Positions 15,977 through 25,796 of a stretch of DNA of 64,000 nt are shown piece after piece (the stretch's first letter is position 1; every line of letters begins with the position of its first letter). Origin of the DNA: Ekhidna lutea (GTDB taxonomy: Bacteria; Bacteroidota; Bacteroidia; Cytophagales; Cyclobacteriaceae); NCBI RefSeq assembly GCF_900188325.1, contig NZ_FZPD01000001.1, forward strand, positions 1-64,000, read 5' to 3'. The notes below the pieces were generated by a model. That model had not been told where the DNA came from, did no database searches, and was given only the letters and a program-made list of their open reading frames with translations. Position numbers and translations under genes: made by a program.

Positions 15977-17122
15977 ATGAAAGTTTACTTTGACAATGCC
16001 GCCACTACGGCAATCGATCAGGATGTTTTTGAGGCCATGAAGCCTTATATGCTGGAGCATTTTGGCAATCCATCTTCTATTCACTCCCATGGAAGACAGG
16101 TTCGTACGGCGATTGAGAGATCCAGAAAGAAGGTTGCAGACTTATTGAATGCCGCACCAGCCGAGATTTTCTTTACCTCAGGAGGCACTGAAGCTGATAA
16201 TACAGCTATTCGCTGCACGGTGAGTGAGAAAGGAATCAAGCACATAGTAACAAGTAAAGTAGAGCATCACGCTGTATTGCATACCGTGCAATCACTCGAA
16301 AAAAGAGGGATTAAGGTTAGTTATGTAGACTTAAACGACAAAGGTCAGGTGGATTTGAATCATCTGGAAAGTCTCGTAAAAAACAACCCTGACACACTAG
16401 TCACGCTTATGCATGCTAATAATGAAATTGGCAACCTTCTTGATCTGAATAAAGTAGGGGACATGTGTGAAGAATACGGGGCATGTTTCCACTCAGATAC
16501 CGTGCAGAGCATGGCTCACTACAAACATGATATGCCAAATCTAAAGCTGGATTTCGCGGTAGGTTCTGCGCATAAATTCCACGGACCAAAAGGAATCGGC
16601 TTTCTATATATAAACCACAAAAACAAAATTCATCCGTTCATCCATGGTGGGGCGCAAGAGCGAAACATGAGAGGTGGGACTGAAAATGTTTACGGTATAG
16701 TCGGCTTAGCTAAGGCTATGGAGATCGCCTATGCCGACATGGACGCACATCGCAAACACATCGAAGGGTTGAAAATCCGAATGATTGAAAAGCTAAAAGC
16801 TAATATTGATGGAGTGCAATTCAATGGAGTATCTGACGACCTTGACAACAGTCTGTATACCGTCCTGAGTGCTTGTCTCCCACCAAATGATGACAATGAT
16901 ATGCTGCTATTTAATCTGGACATTGCTGGGATTTCTGCTTCCGGCGGCAGTGCATGCAGCAGTGGGTCAAGTATTGGGTCACATGTCTTGGCGGAGCTAA
17001 ATCGAGATCAAAATCGTGGCGCTATTCGATTTTCTTTTAGTAAATACAATACCTTAGAAGAAGTGGACTATGCGGTTGAAAAGCTCTCGGAGCTGTATCA
17101 GCCGGAGACGACTTCAGCATGA
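15977..17122 (+). CDS. Cysteine desulfurase, NifS/IscS family
   Basis: A 381-aa PLP enzyme that removes sulfur from cysteine for Fe-S clusters or tRNA thiolation. It opens with the family signature VYFDNAATT. The PLP lysine lies in SAHKFHGPKG (~199), PLP contacts in SGGTEADN and VEHHAVLH, and the persulfide cysteine in GGSACSSGS (~326). The short active-site loop fits the NifS/IscS class, not SufS. Its stop overlaps the start of the next gene by four bases. Confidence 0.94.
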   Translation: MKVYFDNAATTAIDQDVFEAMKPYMLEHFGNPSSIHSHGRQVRTAIERSRKKVADLLNAAPAEIFFTSGGTEADNTAIRCTVSEKGIKHIVTSKVEHHAVLHTVQSLEKRGIKVSYVDLNDKGQVDLNHLESLVKNNPDTLVTLMHANNEIGNLLDLNKVGDMCEEYGACFHSDTVQSMAHYKHDMPNLKLDFAVGSAHKFHGPKGIGFLYINHKNKIHPFIHGGAQERNMRGGTENVYGIVGLAKAMEIAYADMDAHRKHIEGLKIRMIEKLKANIDGVQFNGVSDDLDNSLYTVLSACLPPNDDNDMLLFNLDIAGISASGGSACSSGSSIGSHVLAELNRDQNRGAIRFSFSKYNTLEEVDYAVEKLSELYQPETTSA

Positions 17123-17571
17123 GGGTAAAACCAATTTTTCATTCTTTCCAAACAAGGGATCTGATTCATATCATCCCAAGGTTAATTGTAGCTATCATTT
17201 TAGCTCAAACACTGCCATTCAAATTCAGTGGTGCAGAAGAGAGTGTCTGGATATTCGAACAAATTGGGTGGGAGCCATGGGGACGCTATCTGATCGCAAG
17301 TATCGAAACTGTTTCTACCATTTTTCTACTTACAAATTATTACATTTTTGGAGCCATCATTTCGCTCAGCATAATTAGTGCTGCAAACTTTCTTCATTTT
17401 ACAAAGCTGGGATTTATCGTCAATGATGATGGAGGTTTGCTTTTCATTCTGAGTATCGTAGTGATTTTTTGCTCCCTCTGGATTATCCTTCAATGGAACA
17501 TGCAACGAGTCCAGAATAAAGCATCAAATTTTGAGTTTGATTGGAGTAACGAAGACCTCCTTGAGGAATAG
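17119..17571 (+). CDS. Small integral membrane protein, DoxX-like
   Basis: A 150-aa protein with about four predicted membrane helices: IIPRLIVAIILAQTLPF, YLIASIETVSTIFLL, IFGAIISLSIISAA and LLFILSIVVIFCSLWIIL. The pattern of a short polar N-terminus, then FKFSG and WEPWGRYL, is like the DoxX family of small membrane proteins. Function is unknown. Its ATG overlaps the cysteine desulfurase stop, so the two are co-translated. Confidence 0.75.
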   Translation: MRVKPIFHSFQTRDLIHIIPRLIVAIILAQTLPFKFSGAEESVWIFEQIGWEPWGRYLIASIETVSTIFLLTNYYIFGAIISLSIISAANFLHFTKLGFIVNDDGGLLFILSIVVIFCSLWIILQWNMQRVQNKASNFEFDWSNEDLLEE

Positions 17572-17607
17572 AACTTGTTCGTATATACTATTCGACAGGC
17601 TAATCGT

Positions 17608-17615
17608 TAGCTTTG
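17608..17615 (+). promoter_or_regulatory. Candidate -7 element (TAGCTTTG) five bases before an ATG
   Basis: Exact TAnnTTTG match ending four bases before the ATG at 17620. If it is used, transcription would begin at or near the start codon, giving a leaderless message. Confidence 0.4.
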
Positions 17616-17619
17616 TTAT

Positions 17620-19056
17620 ATGACTCGGCTATGCTTTGTTTCACTATTAATTCTCTTACAGGTGTTTGGCTTTGGTCAGCAGCAGCTGAGAAAAATTGAT
17701 CAGCAAAAAAACACGGTAACATATGCTATAAATAGCCAAGCTGAGCTAGTTACCTTTTCTTCAGACTCTCTAATCACGGCAATTGTAATTCGATCACAAA
17801 CACAAGCATCGTTTTATCTGATTAACGACGATTCAAGGGATCTGATCCCTCTCGATGAGCATGCTCCTTCTTACACCTATTTTCTTTCTTTGTCACAGCC
17901 ACAAAACAACCTAACCATTGAAACCTCATCCGAGGATTTTGAATTGATAGCAGTGTATAGTGGAACACCTCCGAAAATTGCAGGTAAAGGAAGAATAGAT
18001 CAAAGCTGTGATACACCTCCGGCACCTATTTCTCAAGAAGAATGGCGAGTGGGATTGCCCGAACCCAATTACAGCCGATCCTTTCATGATGTCAGCCATA
18101 ACATTGTCCACCACTCGGCCGGATCGAACTCCAATACCACTTACACACAAGTCGTTCGTGATATCTATGTATACCATACCCAGGTAAATGGTTGGTCAGA
18201 TATTGGATACAATTATTTAATCAGTCAGGATGGCGCTCTTTATGCCGGTCGTGATCCTGCAGATGGGAGTCAGGATCGAGTGAGAGGTGCCCATTTTTGT
18301 GGCGCAAATTCTAATACATTGGGTGTTTGCCTGTTGGGAAATTATGAAACAGCTCAGCCAACGAATGATGCGTGGATCACATTGGAAGACCTCCTAACTT
18401 ATGAATTGACTTTACAGGAAAATGATCCTTTTGATGAGTTTAACCACTCCACTGGTCTATTAGGGTCTTTGGCGGGACACAGAGATGGTTGTTCTACATT
18501 GTGCCCGGGTGAAAATGTGTATACCCGATTGAATGAACTTCGAAATACCGTCAACGAGAAATTGCTAAGCTGCCTTCCGGCACCTGCTCTTGCATTCAAT
18601 GCAGACAGCCTGATCCAGACAGGGGTTCCTGTCCGTCTTGTAAATGAGAGTGAAGGATATGAGAACTACCAATGGATATTAGAAGGAGCCAACCCTCATG
18701 AATCATTTGAGTTTTCCCCAGTAGTCAATTATCCATCACCAGGCTTTTTTGATGTGATGCTGATTGGTAGCAATCAGTCCCAAACTGATACATTGCGAAG
18801 AACAAATTATATCCAGGTGAGTCGATTTGCTGAACCAAAAGTATTTCCGAATCCGGCTACTGCTGGTGAGTCACTATCAATGGATTTTTCTGATGAAATT
18901 GAACAAGTAGAATTAAGGGCTCTGAATGGAAAACTATTGAGTACATGGACCGGAAACTATGGTGAAATGAGGGTTCCAGAAGTGAGAAATGGGATTTATT
19001 TATTTACAATCCAATCACAGACTAACTCTTTTAGCACAAAGCTGATTGTTAGGTAG
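17620..19056 (+). CDS. T9SS-secreted N-acetylmuramoyl-L-alanine amidase (PGRP/amidase_2)
   Basis: A 478-aa exported protein with signal peptide CFVSLLILLQVFGFGQ. Residues ~145-310 form an amidase_2/PGRP domain: zinc ligands His in NIVHHSAG and LAGHRDG and Cys in STLCPGENV, with WSDIGYNYLI and GVCLLGNYE typical of PGRP-type amidases. It would cleave the bond between MurNAc and L-alanine in peptidoglycan. A PKD-like segment follows (~320-395). The last ~75 residues are a type A T9SS sorting domain: KVFPNPATAGESL, VELRALNGKLL, VRNGIYLFTI and a closing KLIVR. Likely a cell-surface or secreted lysin. Confidence 0.93.
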   Translation: MTRLCFVSLLILLQVFGFGQQQLRKIDQQKNTVTYAINSQAELVTFSSDSLITAIVIRSQTQASFYLINDDSRDLIPLDEHAPSYTYFLSLSQPQNNLTIETSSEDFELIAVYSGTPPKIAGKGRIDQSCDTPPAPISQEEWRVGLPEPNYSRSFHDVSHNIVHHSAGSNSNTTYTQVVRDIYVYHTQVNGWSDIGYNYLISQDGALYAGRDPADGSQDRVRGAHFCGANSNTLGVCLLGNYETAQPTNDAWITLEDLLTYELTLQENDPFDEFNHSTGLLGSLAGHRDGCSTLCPGENVYTRLNELRNTVNEKLLSCLPAPALAFNADSLIQTGVPVRLVNESEGYENYQWILEGANPHESFEFSPVVNYPSPGFFDVMLIGSNQSQTDTLRRTNYIQVSRFAEPKVFPNPATAGESLSMDFSDEIEQVELRALNGKLLSTWTGNYGEMRVPEVRNGIYLFTIQSQTNSFSTKLIVR

Positions 19057-19059
19057 TGC

Positions 19060-19353
19060 TTAAATCAGAAACATAAAACCGTAAACTATAGCAGCAACCA
19101 GAATGGCTGTAAGTAAAATGGAAACCATAGCGATTCGAATTGACCTTTGCCGATCCTTTCGATAATACTCCAGGTATTTTCTGCTGAGTTTGAGTTTTTC
19201 TTCCTCAGACAGATACGTTTTCGAGGCAATTTTCGAGTTTTTGCCAATTGGCATTTTAAGGAGTCTATTATCGGCCAGTCTTTTTCTACGAATCAATGAA
19301 CCAAAATGCTTGATTCGATTATTCATATCTGCAATATGACCTCCGCCTCCCAT
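19060..19353 (-). CDS. Small conserved membrane protein (MGGGGHIADMN family)
   Basis: A 97-aa protein starting MGGGGHIADMNNRIK. It has a basic, helical middle (SEEEKLKLSRKYLEYYRKDR) and one C-terminal membrane anchor (IAMVSILLTAILVAAIVYGF). I recognise this as a small protein widespread in Bacteroidota, sometimes mislabelled riboflavin synthase beta subunit. No biochemical role is known to me. It is the last gene of the four-gene - strand operon with hemH. Confidence 0.8.
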   Translation of the reverse strand: MGGGGHIADMNNRIKHFGSLIRRKRLADNRLLKMPIGKNSKIASKTYLSEEEKLKLSRKYLEYYRKDRQRSIRIAMVSILLTAILVAAIVYGFMFLI

Positions 19354-19361
19354 AAAACTAA

Positions 19362-20372
19362 CTACCTATTCTCTACCATTTCCTTCAAACATTCCACCCA
19401 CTTATCCTCGGCATTCAGACTTGGCACCAAATCCCATTGTTCTCCGCCAGCTTTAATAAAATCCTCCTGATACGTTTCTCCTACTTCTACGGTTGTTTCC
19501 AGGCAGTCAGCAATGAATGACGGGGAAAATGCCAACACTTTTTCCTTTCCTTCCCTGGCCAAATCTTCCAACACTACATCTGTATATGGCTTGATCCATG
19601 GTGTCTTGCCTAATCGGGATTGGAAGCTTACTGAATATTCGCCTTCCTTTAAATCTAGCTTTTCAGCTAACATTCGAGTGGTTGCATAGCATTGTGCCCG
19701 ATAGCAGTATCGATTCCTATCGGTGAGTGAATCGCAGCATGATCCAAACTGGCAAGTGTTAGCTTCATCACCCTTAGTGATCTGTCGTTCCGGAATGCCG
19801 TGATAGCTGAAAAGGAAGTGATCATACCCGGTTTTTGCCATCAGCTGTTTGGCATTATCAACTATTGTTTCCAAAAACAGTTCCTCCTCAAAAAAATGAG
19901 ACGTGAACTTAATATCCGGAATGATCTGCCAATCCTTTACGATCTCCATCACCTTATCCTGCACGGAACCTGTGCTCGCTGAGGCGTATTGCGGAAATAA
20001 GGGAATGACATGGATCGAAGCACAATTCTTCAGTGCGCTTAGCCCTTCTTCAATCGATGGGCTCTGGTAACGCATCGCAAGCTCAATTTGATATTCTTCA
20101 GCCACCACTTTGCGAAGCTTATCTCGCAACTCAAACCCATAATATTTAAGTGGCGATCCCTTGTCATCAAACAAGCGCTCATATTCTTTAGCAGATTTTG
20201 GTGCGCGAAGTGGCGCTATGATAAAATTGATAAGCATCCATCGTTTGAAAAACGGAATGTCGATCACTCGTTTATCCATCAAAAACTCTCGGAGATACTT
20301 TCTCACATCCGGAACTGCCGTAGAATCCGGAGTGCCCAAGTTGACCAATAAAACGCCTCTTTTTTTTGTCAT
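19362..20372 (-). CDS. hemH: Ferrochelatase
   Basis: A 336-aa enzyme that inserts Fe(II) into protoporphyrin IX, the last step of protohaem synthesis. Seen in the sequence: GVLLVNLGTPDS at the start, PLFPQYASASTGS, the active-site histidine in FSYHGIPERQ (~189), and SFQSRLGKTPWIKPYTD plus the conserved Glu-containing CLETTVEVGE. Extra cysteines (CQFGSCC and CYRAQC) suggest a possible Fe-S site as in some bacterial ferrochelatases, but the arrangement would need alignment. One base separates it from the VTT-domain gene upstream. Confidence 0.96.
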   Translation of the reverse strand: MTKKRGVLLVNLGTPDSTAVPDVRKYLREFLMDKRVIDIPFFKRWMLINFIIAPLRAPKSAKEYERLFDDKGSPLKYYGFELRDKLRKVVAEEYQIELAMRYQSPSIEEGLSALKNCASIHVIPLFPQYASASTGSVQDKVMEIVKDWQIIPDIKFTSHFFEEELFLETIVDNAKQLMAKTGYDHFLFSYHGIPERQITKGDEANTCQFGSCCDSLTDRNRYCYRAQCYATTRMLAEKLDLKEGEYSVSFQSRLGKTPWIKPYTDVVLEDLAREGKEKVLAFSPSFIADCLETTVEVGETYQEDFIKAGGEQWDLVPSLNAEDKWVECLKEMVENR

Positions 20373-20373
20373 A

Positions 20374-20964
20374 TCAGAAGATGTTGGCTTCCCAAATGAT
20401 TATTCCATACACCAAAAAGCGTAAGAACCGAAAGAGGGAAAACCATAAATATTTTTTAAACGAATAATGCACTGACCCCACCAGCATAGCGATACCAGAG
20501 AAAGGTAGTGGTGTCAAAGCGGCTACCACGACCAGAAAGCCACCATAGTTGTTGAGATGCTTCTCAAATTTTCCAAATACACGGACTTTCATAACGCGAT
20601 AAAAACGTGTGTTTTTAAGATATGCTCCTATCCCAAATCCAATGATCCCGGCGACATAAGAAATCGCTGATAAAGCAATGATATTGTTTATGTAGGTCAA
20701 CAAAACTTCACTGCGGAGTGACCAAATCATAAAAAACTCGGGTGGTATGATTCCAAAAATCACCTCAGAAGCAAGAAAGATCATGTATACAACAGTTGGC
20801 CTGTCATATACTGGGCCCAATACTGCTTCAAGAGTAAAGTCGTAATTCTTCCGGGCATAAATAAACGCAATGACTATGACCGCCAACCATAAAAATCCGC
20901 GTAGCAGATTCTTAAGAAGGAAGCGCCTTCGATCAGGTAGTTCTTTTTCCGTTTTACGAGTCAT
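20374..20964 (-). CDS. VTT/DedA-like (SNARE-associated) membrane protein
   Basis: A 196-aa polytopic membrane protein. The conserved VTT features are the amphipathic FGIIPPEFFMIW segment, then GYGxxG-like GFGIGAYLKN, and the signature VVVAALTPLPFSGIAMLVGSV. DedA/VTT proteins flip lipids such as undecaprenyl phosphate or phospholipids in bacteria. Which lipid this one moves is unknown. It is translationally close to hemH (one-base gap). Confidence 0.8.
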   Translation of the reverse strand: MTRKTEKELPDRRRFLLKNLLRGFLWLAVIVIAFIYARKNYDFTLEAVLGPVYDRPTVVYMIFLASEVIFGIIPPEFFMIWSLRSEVLLTYINNIIALSAISYVAGIIGFGIGAYLKNTRFYRVMKVRVFGKFEKHLNNYGGFLVVVAALTPLPFSGIAMLVGSVHYSFKKYLWFSLFRFLRFLVYGIIIWEANIF

Positions 20965-20992
20965 TGCTTGAAGCTAAACTGGAAATGCAAAG

Positions 20993-21625
20993 CTATTGTT
21001 CCTCGGTAATAGGTTCCGAATCTTTTTTCTCTTTTGTTTTAGAAAATGAAACCTTCCAATACGGATCTTCTAGTTCAGTATAGCGTCCGTAAAATTGCGT
21101 TAGCATGATTTTGACTGCATAATTCAGTCGATTTTGGGCATCCTGAAAATAGTCCTGACGATTTTGAGGGTGATAAATGAAAAACTTGATCACTGGAAAG
21201 GCACAGGTTCGCAAATCACCCAAAATCTTTTTCACATCTGCTTTTTCTTTCTCCAGTGCCTTCATCGCTTTACCACAACAAGCTGCTACACCTTTAATTA
21301 AGGGGATGTATATGTTATTTACTTCACTTTTTTGTTCTTCCAGTTCAGTACATGCCTCCTCACAAAATGCCTTCAGAATTCGAAGAGATGGAACACTCAT
21401 ACTTGCTTCGGTAAACACATCTGGTTGCCAGAGTATTTCTCTGAAAGTGAAAATAGAAGGAAGTAACTCCGTATCGAATGAGTCGTCATCTTTCAGTGCA
21501 AGCATGGTGTCGGTAGATATCCCCCTCACTTTTACGTCACCAGCACATAGCGCAAAAGACCAACCCTTTTCTTTGGTGTTGACCATTTTCAAAAAGTTCC
21601 AAATCTCGTTGAGCGCAATTTTCAT
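20993..21625 (-). CDS. Hypothetical protein, first gene of the hemH operon
   Basis: About 210 aa, soluble and mostly helical, with a charged middle (EACTELEEQKSEVNN, KAMKALEKEKADVKK) and an acidic-basic tail. I recognise no family. An in-frame ATG at 21679 adds 18 hydrophobic residues, but MKIALNEIWNFLKMVN from 21625 is a better soluble N-terminus and leaves 87 bases for the divergent promoter shared with recJ. Six cysteines (FCEEAC, ACCGK, RTCAF and one near the N-terminus) are notable for a cytoplasmic protein. Confidence 0.65.
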   Translation of the reverse strand: MKIALNEIWNFLKMVNTKEKGWSFALCAGDVKVRGISTDTMLALKDDDSFDTELLPSIFTFREILWQPDVFTEASMSVPSLRILKAFCEEACTELEEQKSEVNNIYIPLIKGVAACCGKAMKALEKEKADVKKILGDLRTCAFPVIKFFIYHPQNRQDYFQDAQNRLNYAVKIMLTQFYGRYTELEDPYWKVSFSKTKEKKDSEPITEEQ

Positions 21626-21712
21626 AGACCAAAATGAGGTGACAAAATAAACATTCAATATCATATACGATAATTTCAAATATTTTGCCAGCCATTTTTA
21701 TATCTTCATCCC

Positions 21713-23410
21713 GTGGAAAAGCAATGGGTATATAGGGAAGAGCCAAATCCGGAAATCGTTGAGAAACTAAGCAAGGAAATCAACATCAATGAGTATCTGG
21801 CTAAGATTTTAGTACAGAGGGGAGTGAGCACCTTTGATCAGGCAAAAGAGTTTTTCAGGCCATCTCTCAGCCGTTTGCATGATCCATTCCTGATGCTGAA
21901 TATGGATAAGGCCGTCAACCGGCTGACCGAAGCTGTTTTCAACAAAGAAAAAATCCTGATTTATGGAGATTACGATGTGGATGGAACCACGTCTGTCAGT
22001 TTAGTCTATTTGTTTTTAAAACATTTTTCGGATAATCTGGAGTTCTACATTCCGGATCGATACACCGAGGGATACGGCATTTCTAAAAAAGGAATTGATT
22101 ATGCGATTGAGAAGGGATTCAAGCTCATCATTGCTTTAGATTGTGGTGTCCGTGCAATTGATCGGGCTAAGCAAGCTCAGGAAGCGGGAATTGACTTGAT
22201 TATTTGCGACCACCATATACCCGGCGATGAGCTCCCTGGAGCATATGCCCTCCTTGATCCAAAGCAAAAAGACTGCAAATATCCTTTTAAAGAGCTTTCA
22301 GGATGTGGAGTGGGTTTTAAGTTGTTAGAGGCATTTTGTCAGCAAAACACGATTGAGAAGGAAAAGCTGTTTGAGTTACTAGACCTGGTTGCTGTTAGTA
22401 TCGCAAGTGACATTGTTCCGATTGTAGGTGAAAATAGAATTCTGGCTTTCTATGGTTTAAAAAAACTCAACCATTCGCCTTCGGCAGGGCTTAAGTCGTT
22501 GATTGAAGTCAGCGGCAAGAAGAATGAATTTTCAATTTCAGATGTGGTCTTTTCCATCGGGCCAAGGATCAATGCAGCAGGCCGACTCACCCATGCAAAG
22601 GAGTCCGTTAATTTATTAATCGGGGATGCGAAAGAAACTGACGCTTTTGCAGATAATTTAAATGATCGCAATAAAGAGCGCAGGGAGTTTGATCAATCCA
22701 TTACCTCAGAGGCCCTGGAGATGATTGCAGCATTTAAAGATGAAAGAAAATCCACGGTACTATTCAAAGAGGATTGGCACAAAGGGGTAATCGGGATTGT
22801 GGCCTCCAGATGCATTGAGCATTATCATAGACCTACCATCATCCTTACGGAATCCAAAGGAAAAGCAACCGGATCTGCTCGTTCTGTAGATGGATTTGAT
22901 GTGCATCAAGCGATCTCGGAATGTTCCGATCTGCTCGAGCAATTTGGCGGACATACGCATGCGGCAGGCCTCACACTCCCACTAAAAAATGTTGATTCTT
23001 TCATCAATCGATTTGAAGAGGTGGTGAGTGCGCGAATTCTCCCTGAACAGTTGATCCCTAAGGTCGAAATTGACACAGAAATACCGCTCTCCTTCATCAC
23101 TTTCAAAACCTTAAACGTGATGAATCAAATGGGGCCTTTTGGTCCAAAAAATATGTCACCCGTTTTTGGCACAAAAAATGTAATAGTGGACACTGCTCCG
23201 AAGGTGATCAAAGATTCACACATCAAAGGATTCTTACATGCTCAAAACAGCACGAAGCTTTTTGAGTTTATTGGATTTGGTATGGCTAATAAAATAGAAT
23301 CTATCAAAGTGGGGAAACCTTTTCAGATTGCTTACCATTTGGAGGAAAATAATTACATGGGCAACAAGTCCCTCATCCTTAATCTCAAGGATGTAAGATT
23401 TGATGCATAA
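21713..23410 (+). CDS. recJ: Single-stranded-DNA-specific exonuclease RecJ
   Basis: A 565-aa DHH-family 5'-3' exonuclease for recombination and mismatch/base-excision repair. Motif I is [11 protein letters not shown] (~83). Further motifs are ALDCGVRA, the DHH motif CDHHIPGDE (~164), KLLEAFCQ and [16 protein letters not shown]1 follows with [14 protein letters not shown] and [12 protein letters not shown], and an OB-fold C-terminus ends in FEFIGFGM. The start codon is GTG, and MEKQWVYR is the usual beginning. lptB follows after 14 bases. Confidence 0.97.
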   Translation: MEKQWVYREEPNPEIVEKLSKEININEYLAKILVQRGVSTFDQAKEFFRPSLSRLHDPFLMLNMDKAVNRLTEAVFNKEKILIYGDYDVDGTTSVSLVYLFLKHFSDNLEFYIPDRYTEGYGISKKGIDYAIEKGFKLIIALDCGVRAIDRAKQAQEAGIDLIICDHHIPGDELPGAYALLDPKQKDCKYPFKELSGCGVGFKLLEAFCQQNTIEKEKLFELLDLVAVSIASDIVPIVGENRILAFYGLKKLNHSPSAGLKSLIEVSGKKNEFSISDVVFSIGPRINAAGRLTHAKESVNLLIGDAKETDAFADNLNDRNKERREFDQSITSEALEMIAAFKDERKSTVLFKEDWHKGVIGIVASRCIEHYHRPTIILTESKGKATGSARSVDGFDVHQAISECSDLLEQFGGHTHAAGLTLPLKNVDSFINRFEEVVSARILPEQLIPKVEIDTEIPLSFITFKTLNVMNQMGPFGPKNMSPVFGTKNVIVDTAPKVIKDSHIKGFLHAQNSTKLFEFIGFGMANKIESIKVGKPFQIAYHLEENNYMGNKSLILNLKDVRFDA

Positions 23411-23424
23411 ATTGCAGCTCTTTT

Positions 23425-24156
23425 ATGGAATTACGCGCAGAACATCTGGTTAAGAAATACAAGAAGAGAAAGGTTGTGAATGACATCTCGGTCTCAGTGA
23501 ATACCGGTGAGATTGTAGGACTACTCGGACCCAATGGTGCCGGTAAGACAACCTCTTTTTATATGATCGTAGGACTTATTAAGCCAAATGAGGGGGATAT
23601 TTATCTTGACAAGGAAAACATAACCGACCTTCCAATGTACCAACGAGCAAAAAGAGGCATTGGATATTTGGCGCAGGAAGCTTCAGTATTCCGAAAGCTA
23701 AGTGTAGAAGATAACATCCTGTCCGTGCTCGAAATGACAGGGAAAAACAAGCAAGAGCAAAAAGAAAAATGCGAAAGCCTTCTGGAAGAATTTAGTTTGA
23801 CTCATGTGCGAAAAAATTTGGGTCAGGTACTATCTGGAGGCGAAAGGAGAAGGACTGAAATCGCAAGAGCTCTAGCGGTAGATCCCAACTTTGTGCTTTT
23901 AGACGAGCCGTTTGCCGGAGTTGACCCCATCGCTGTTGAAGAAATCCAAACCATCGTAGCTCAGCTAAAAAACAAAAACATCGGTATTCTTATCACCGAT
24001 CACAACGTAAACGAGACACTTTCCATAACAGATCGGGCCTATTTGATGTTTGAAGGAAGGCTGCTAAAAGCAGGAACAGCCGAAGAACTAGCCAATGATG
24101 AGCAGGTAAGAAAGGTTTACCTGGGCAAGCACTTCGAACTGAAACGCAAGATTTAA
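23425..24156 (+). CDS. lptB: LPS export ABC transporter ATP-binding protein LptB
   Basis: A 243-aa ATPase subunit of the LptB2FGC complex that extracts lipopolysaccharide from the inner membrane. Walker A is [10 protein letters not shown] (~35-44), the Q-loop lies in [13 protein letters not shown], the ABC signature is LSGGERRR, Walker B is [13 protein letters not shown], and the switch His is in [20 protein letters not shown] is a hallmark of LptB. It sits between recJ and the GH3 gene in a tight + strand run. Confidence 0.95.
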   Translation: MELRAEHLVKKYKKRKVVNDISVSVNTGEIVGLLGPNGAGKTTSFYMIVGLIKPNEGDIYLDKENITDLPMYQRAKRGIGYLAQEASVFRKLSVEDNILSVLEMTGKNKQEQKEKCESLLEEFSLTHVRKNLGQVLSGGERRRTEIARALAVDPNFVLLDEPFAGVDPIAVEEIQTIVAQLKNKNIGILITDHNVNETLSITDRAYLMFEGRLLKAGTAEELANDEQVRKVYLGKHFELKRKI

Positions 24157-24168
24157 TATTTTAGTAGT

Positions 24169-25695
24169 ATGGAGTTGCTCAATTCAATTTTAGGCTGGGT
24201 AATGAAAAAGCGCATTCATCAGATTGAGCTTTTCATGAAGTACCCACATGAAGTTCAAAATGAGCTTCTGGAAGAGCTGGTGAAGAAAGCTGCTAAAACC
24301 GATTATGGGAAAAAATATGGTTTTGGTACGATCGAAAATTATGATCACTTCAAGAACAAAGTTCCGACAGTCAATTACGAAGGTCTTTATCCGTACATAG
24401 AGCGGCTGATGAAGGGCGAGCAAAACGTCCTCTGGCCGACTGATGTAAGATGGTTTGCCAAATCTTCAGGCACCACTAATGCCAGGAGTAAGTTTATCCC
24501 GGTTTCGCAGGAAGCTTTAGATGACTGCCATTACAAAGGAGGCAAAGACTTATTGAGTATTTACTTCAACAATTATCCGGAAGCAAAAATGTTTGCCGGA
24601 AAAGGACTGGTTATCGGTGGTAGCCACCAAATCAATCAGTTTGATGAAAATGCAAACTCCTACTACGGAGATGTATCCGCAGTATTACTAAAAAACTTAC
24701 CCTGGTGGGCCCAAATGGTCCGCACACCAAGTTTGGATATCGCCTTGATGGACGAGTGGGAGGACAAGATTGACAAGATGGTTGATATCACCTCCAATGA
24801 AAATGTGACTAATATCTCAGGTGTACCTACATGGATGATTGTGCTCATAGAGAAAATGCTCGAGCGAAATAACGCCGAAAATATTCTGGAAATCTGGCCT
24901 AACCTGGAAGTATTCTTTCATGGTGCTGTTTCATTCACTCCTTATGAAGAGATCTTCAAAAAATTGATCCCGTCTAAAAAGATGCGATACATGGAGACCT
25001 ACAATGCTTCGGAAGGATTTTTTGGTATTCAGGATCAAACAGATAGTAAAGACATGCTACTCATGCTTGATTATGGCATCTTTTATGAATTTGTTCCATT
25101 TAGCGATCTGGATAGTGACAGCCCCCGGACACTAACACTGGATGAGGTTGAGGTTGGAAAAAACTATGCGATTTTGATCACAACCAATGCCGGTCTCTGG
25201 CGGTATCGAATCGGTGATACCGTGACTTTCACAAGCACAAACCCTTATCGTATAAAAATCTCCGGGAGAACTAAGCACTTTATCAATGCCTTTGGAGAAG
25301 AGTTAATCATTGACAATGCTGAAGTGGCAATAGCTGAGGCTTGTAAAAAAACGGATGCGATCATTGATAATTTCACTGCCGGTCCTACCTATTTCGGTGA
25401 AGGTAATAAGGGAGGTCACGAATGGATCATCGAGTTTACTAAGCAGCCGAATGATGTCGAGCGTTTTTCTAAGTTGCTAGACGAGAAGCTGAGAGAAATC
25501 AATTCAGATTATGATGCCAAACGATATAAGGATATTGCACTACAAGAGCCTATCGTCCATATTGTGCCTCAAAAAACATTTTATAACTGGATGAAATCAC
25601 GTGGAAAGCTGGGCGGTCAGCATAAAGTCCCACGACTGGCCAATAATCGAGAATACCTTGATGAACTGTTATCTTTTAAGTCAAGTCTTTCATAA
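24169..25695 (+). CDS. GH3 family protein (acyl-acid-amido synthetase-like)
   Basis: A 508-aa member of the GH3 superfamily, first known as plant enzymes that conjugate auxin or jasmonate to amino acids through an acyl-adenylate. The nucleotide-binding segment is AKSSGTTNARSKFIP (~100-115). YNASEGFFGIQ corresponds to motif II and WRYRIGDTVTFT to motif III. The length is a little shorter than plant GH3s. Substrates of Bacteroidota homologues are not established. It is 12 bases downstream of lptB, so probably co-transcribed. Confidence 0.92.
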   Translation: MELLNSILGWVMKKRIHQIELFMKYPHEVQNELLEELVKKAAKTDYGKKYGFGTIENYDHFKNKVPTVNYEGLYPYIERLMKGEQNVLWPTDVRWFAKSSGTTNARSKFIPVSQEALDDCHYKGGKDLLSIYFNNYPEAKMFAGKGLVIGGSHQINQFDENANSYYGDVSAVLLKNLPWWAQMVRTPSLDIALMDEWEDKIDKMVDITSNENVTNISGVPTWMIVLIEKMLERNNAENILEIWPNLEVFFHGAVSFTPYEEIFKKLIPSKKMRYMETYNASEGFFGIQDQTDSKDMLLMLDYGIFYEFVPFSDLDSDSPRTLTLDEVEVGKNYAILITTNAGLWRYRIGDTVTFTSTNPYRIKISGRTKHFINAFGEELIIDNAEVAIAEACKKTDAIIDNFTAGPTYFGEGNKGGHEWIIEFTKQPNDVERFSKLLDEKLREINSDYDAKRYKDIALQEPIVHIVPQKTFYNWMKSRGKLGGQHKVPRLANNREYLDELLSFKSSLS

Positions 25696-25714
25696 AACAT
25701 TCTTTATTCTTCAA

Positions 25715-25741
25715 TTGTAAAAACCTCCTTTAGTAGCTTTG
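25715..25741 (+). promoter_or_regulatory. Promoter: TTG ... TAGCTTTG
   Basis: A TTG at 25715-25717 and an exact TAnnTTTG at 25734-25741 are separated by 16 bases, slightly short of the usual 19-21. The initiation point would be near 25748, giving a ~50-base leader for the small gene at 25797 and, beyond it, the SulP gene. Confidence 0.55.
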
Positions 25742-25796
25742 CGTAAGTGTTTTTCACGATTGAAACAATCCGTAAGAATTGGTTGTTAAAACGTCC

